Shown here in pieces: positions 5,416 to 6,321 of a stretch of 6,321 bases of DNA. This DNA is from an uncultured Chloroflexota bacterium (GTDB lineage: Bacteria > Chloroflexota > Dehalococcoidia > UBA2979), in the NCBI GenBank assembly GCA_902827055.1, contig CADEHD010000012.1:1-6321 (forward strand), in the 5' to 3' direction. How positions within the stretch are numbered: position 1 is the stretch's first letter; each line of letters begins with the position of its first letter. The position numbers and the translations under genes are program-made. Below the pieces are notes generated by a model. That model saw nothing but the letters and a program-made list of their open reading frames with translations, ran no database searches and was not told where the DNA came from.

Positions 5416-5607
5416 GTGGCGCACCGCGGACCGTCCGATGGCTGGGAGATCTCGAGCGAGGGCGACCTCGACCCGGACCTGACGGAGGAGGCAGGCTACG
5501 GGGACTGGGATCCGCCTCGGCGGCGGTGGGGGCCGCTCTTCCTCAAGGTCGCGCTGCTGTTGGTCCTGATCGCGATGCTCGCGGGCATCATCCTCCCGCT
5601 CGTCTAG
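5416..5607 (+). CDS. Small single-span membrane protein of unknown function
   Basis: A 63-residue protein I do not recognise. Residues 1-34 are hydrophilic and strongly acidic (SEGDLDPDLTEEAGYGDWD). A basic stop-transfer patch PPRRRW (33-38) follows, then one hydrophobic segment, about 41-62 (LFLKVALLLVLIAMLAGIIL), ending at the C-terminus. This suggests a tail-anchored or single-span protein with the acidic part in the cytosol by the positive-inside rule. The GTG start at 5416 is one base after the thioesterase stop, and codon use resembles its neighbours, both supporting a real gene. It may anchor or recruit the upstream enzymes, but that is only inference from position. Confidence 0.72.
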   Translation: MAHRGPSDGWEISSEGDLDPDLTEEAGYGDWDPPRRRWGPLFLKVALLLVLIAMLAGIILPLV

Positions 5608-5695
5608 CCTCGTCGCAGCGTCGTGCTGCTCCTCGCCCTGTCGCAGTGGCGGAGACGGTAGACTGCGCCCGCCACGCGCACGGAGAGGCCACGAC
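5608..5695 (+). promoter_or_regulatory. Intergenic gap with a possible weak promoter for the DUF35 gene
   Basis: This 88-base gap breaks the otherwise overlapping gene chain. TAGACT at 5659-5664 resembles an actinobacterial -10 and lies about 30 bases before the start codon, but no good -35 is found at 16-19 bases upstream. A 5-bp hairpin GCAGC-GTCGT-GCTGC (5615-5629) follows the membrane-protein stop and is too weak to call a terminator. The downstream gene may have its own start site or simply be co-transcribed. Confidence 0.25.
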
Positions 5696-6103
5696 ATGCC
5701 GTACAACAAGCCGCTGCCGCAAGCGACGCCCGAGACGCAGCCCTTCTGGGACAGCCTGAAGCGACACCAGATGCAGCTGCAGCGCTGCCAGGACTGCCGC
5801 GAGTTCTACTTCTACCCGAGGCCGTTCTGCCCCCGCTGCTACTCGGCGAACGTGGCGTGGGAGGACGTGTCGGGCCGCGCCACGCTCGAGACCTACGTGA
5901 TCAACCATCGCGCCGCGCCACGGTTCGAGGAGGATGCGCCGTATGTCATCGCGGTGGTCACCCTCGCCGAGGGTCCACGGATGATGACCAACCTCGTAGG
6001 GGTGGACCCGGACCCGGGCAAGCTTCCCCCGGACCTGGCACTCGAGGTCGTCTACGACGATGTGACCGACGAGGTCACCCTCCCGAAGTTCCGTCCCGCG
6101 TAG
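5696..6103 (+). CDS. DUF35 zinc-ribbon/OB-fold protein (thiolase or acyl-CoA partner)
   Basis: A 135-residue protein with a short N-terminal helix including PETQPFWDSLKRHQ (12-25), a rubredoxin-like zinc ribbon with four cysteines in CQDC (31-34) and CPRC (45-48), and an OB-fold from about 55 to 130 (LETYVINHRAAPRFEEDAPY, then AVVTLAEGPRMMTNLVG). DUF35 proteins bind acyl-CoA or its CoA part and form complexes with thiolase-fold enzymes such as acetoacetyl-CoA thiolases and the Ltp2-type aldolases of sterol side-chain degradation. The start is ATG at 5696 with GGAGAGG (5682-5688) seven bases upstream. A thiolase-like gene begins 69 bases after its stop, the expected partner order. All four zinc ligands are present, so it looks intact. 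Confidence 0.92.
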   Translation: MPYNKPLPQATPETQPFWDSLKRHQMQLQRCQDCREFYFYPRPFCPRCYSANVAWEDVSGRATLETYVINHRAAPRFEEDAPYVIAVVTLAEGPRMMTNLVGVDPDPGKLPPDLALEVVYDDVTDEVTLPKFRPA

Positions 6104-6172
6104 CGCTCGCCTGCGCGCCCACCAGCCGCTCGTGTCGACCGACGCTCGCCTCGTACCCGGAAGGCAACGCCC

Positions 6173-6321
6173 ATGCCCGATGCCACCGCACTCCGCCACA
6201 GGGTCGCCGTTGTCGGCGCTGCCGCGCCCGACTCGGTCGGCGTTCGGCCCGACCGCTCGATGCTCTGGCTGCCCGCGGAGGCGGCGCCCAACGCACTCCC
6301 CGCCGCCGGCCACAAGCCTTC
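6173..6321 (+). CDS. Thiolase-superfamily protein, N-terminus only (cut by window end)
   Basis: An open frame starts at ATG 6173 after GGAAGG (6159-6164, eight-base spacer) and runs 49 codons without a stop to the window edge. The translation begins with LRHRVAVVGAAAPDSVGV (residues 7-24), then DRSMLWLPAEAAPNAL (27-42). This matches the N-terminal strand and first helix of SCPx/Ltp2-like thiolases (pattern VAIVGaaeSD..Gv.pdkSmlqLhaEAarnAL). The active-site Cys and His lie further downstream and cannot be checked, so thiolase versus aldolase (Ltp2-like) is open. Directly following DUF35 supports the identification. Several residues differ from the family pattern, including three prolines in the first helix. 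Confidence 0.72.
   Translation, partial: MPDATALRHRVAVVGAAAPDSVGVRPDRSMLWLPAEAAPNALPAAGHKP

Noticed and set aside
5615..5629. Hairpin GCAGC-GTCGT-GCTGC after the membrane-protein gene as a terminator
   Set aside because: Only a 5-bp stem with no T-run, too weak and likely by chance in GC-rich DNA.

Overview
This window comes from a high-GC bacterium, with G+C clearly above 60% by eye, strongly GC-biased third codon positions and purine-rich Shine-Dalgarno sites. Six or seven of the eleven genes start with GTG, and neighbouring genes repeatedly share 1 to 4 bases at stop/start junctions. An actinobacterium is the most natural fit, but other high-GC groups such as Myxococcota or Binatota cannot be excluded. 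No rRNA, tRNA, CRISPR array, insertion sequence, phage gene or replication origin was seen. The only lower-GC, non-coding stretch of note is the divergent control region near 4017-4196.

Layout. (1) Positions 1-161 hold no supported gene. A sugar-nucleotidyltransferase with a C-terminal left-handed beta-helix follows on the + strand (162-1181). Its probable terminator hairpin (1209-1236) lies inside the 3' end of the next, convergent gene. (2) A minus-strand unit reads from 4004 down to 1197: a YceI-family protein, a VOC/glyoxalase-fold protein, a perfect 13-bp GC hairpin, a protein with two dimeric alpha/beta-barrel (NIPSNAP-like) halves, and an inositol-monophosphatase-family phosphatase coupled to it by a GTGA overlap. 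(3) A plus-strand unit reads away from the same control region: an HxlR-family regulator (4197-4565), two hotdog-fold thioesterase-like proteins coupled by a GTGA overlap (4567-4998, 4995-5414), and a 63-residue single-span membrane protein (5416-5607). (4) After an 88-base gap with a possible weak promoter come a DUF35 zinc-ribbon/OB-fold protein (5696-6103) and the first 49 codons of a thiolase-like protein (from 6173), cut by the window end.

How the parts may work together. The right side is acyl-CoA chemistry: thioesterase-like hotdogs followed by a DUF35/thiolase pair, an arrangement well known from fatty-acid and sterol degradation. The HxlR regulator carries the conserved N-terminal cysteine of its family. 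It sits between two divergent units, with inverted repeats in the shared control region, so autoregulation plus control of the yceI/VOC unit is a reasonable inference. The sequence does not prove one combined pathway, and I see no clearly new defence or mobile system. The points most worth a second look are the unequal hotdog pair, the duplicated NIPSNAP-like protein, the intercistronic hairpin and the HxlR control region.
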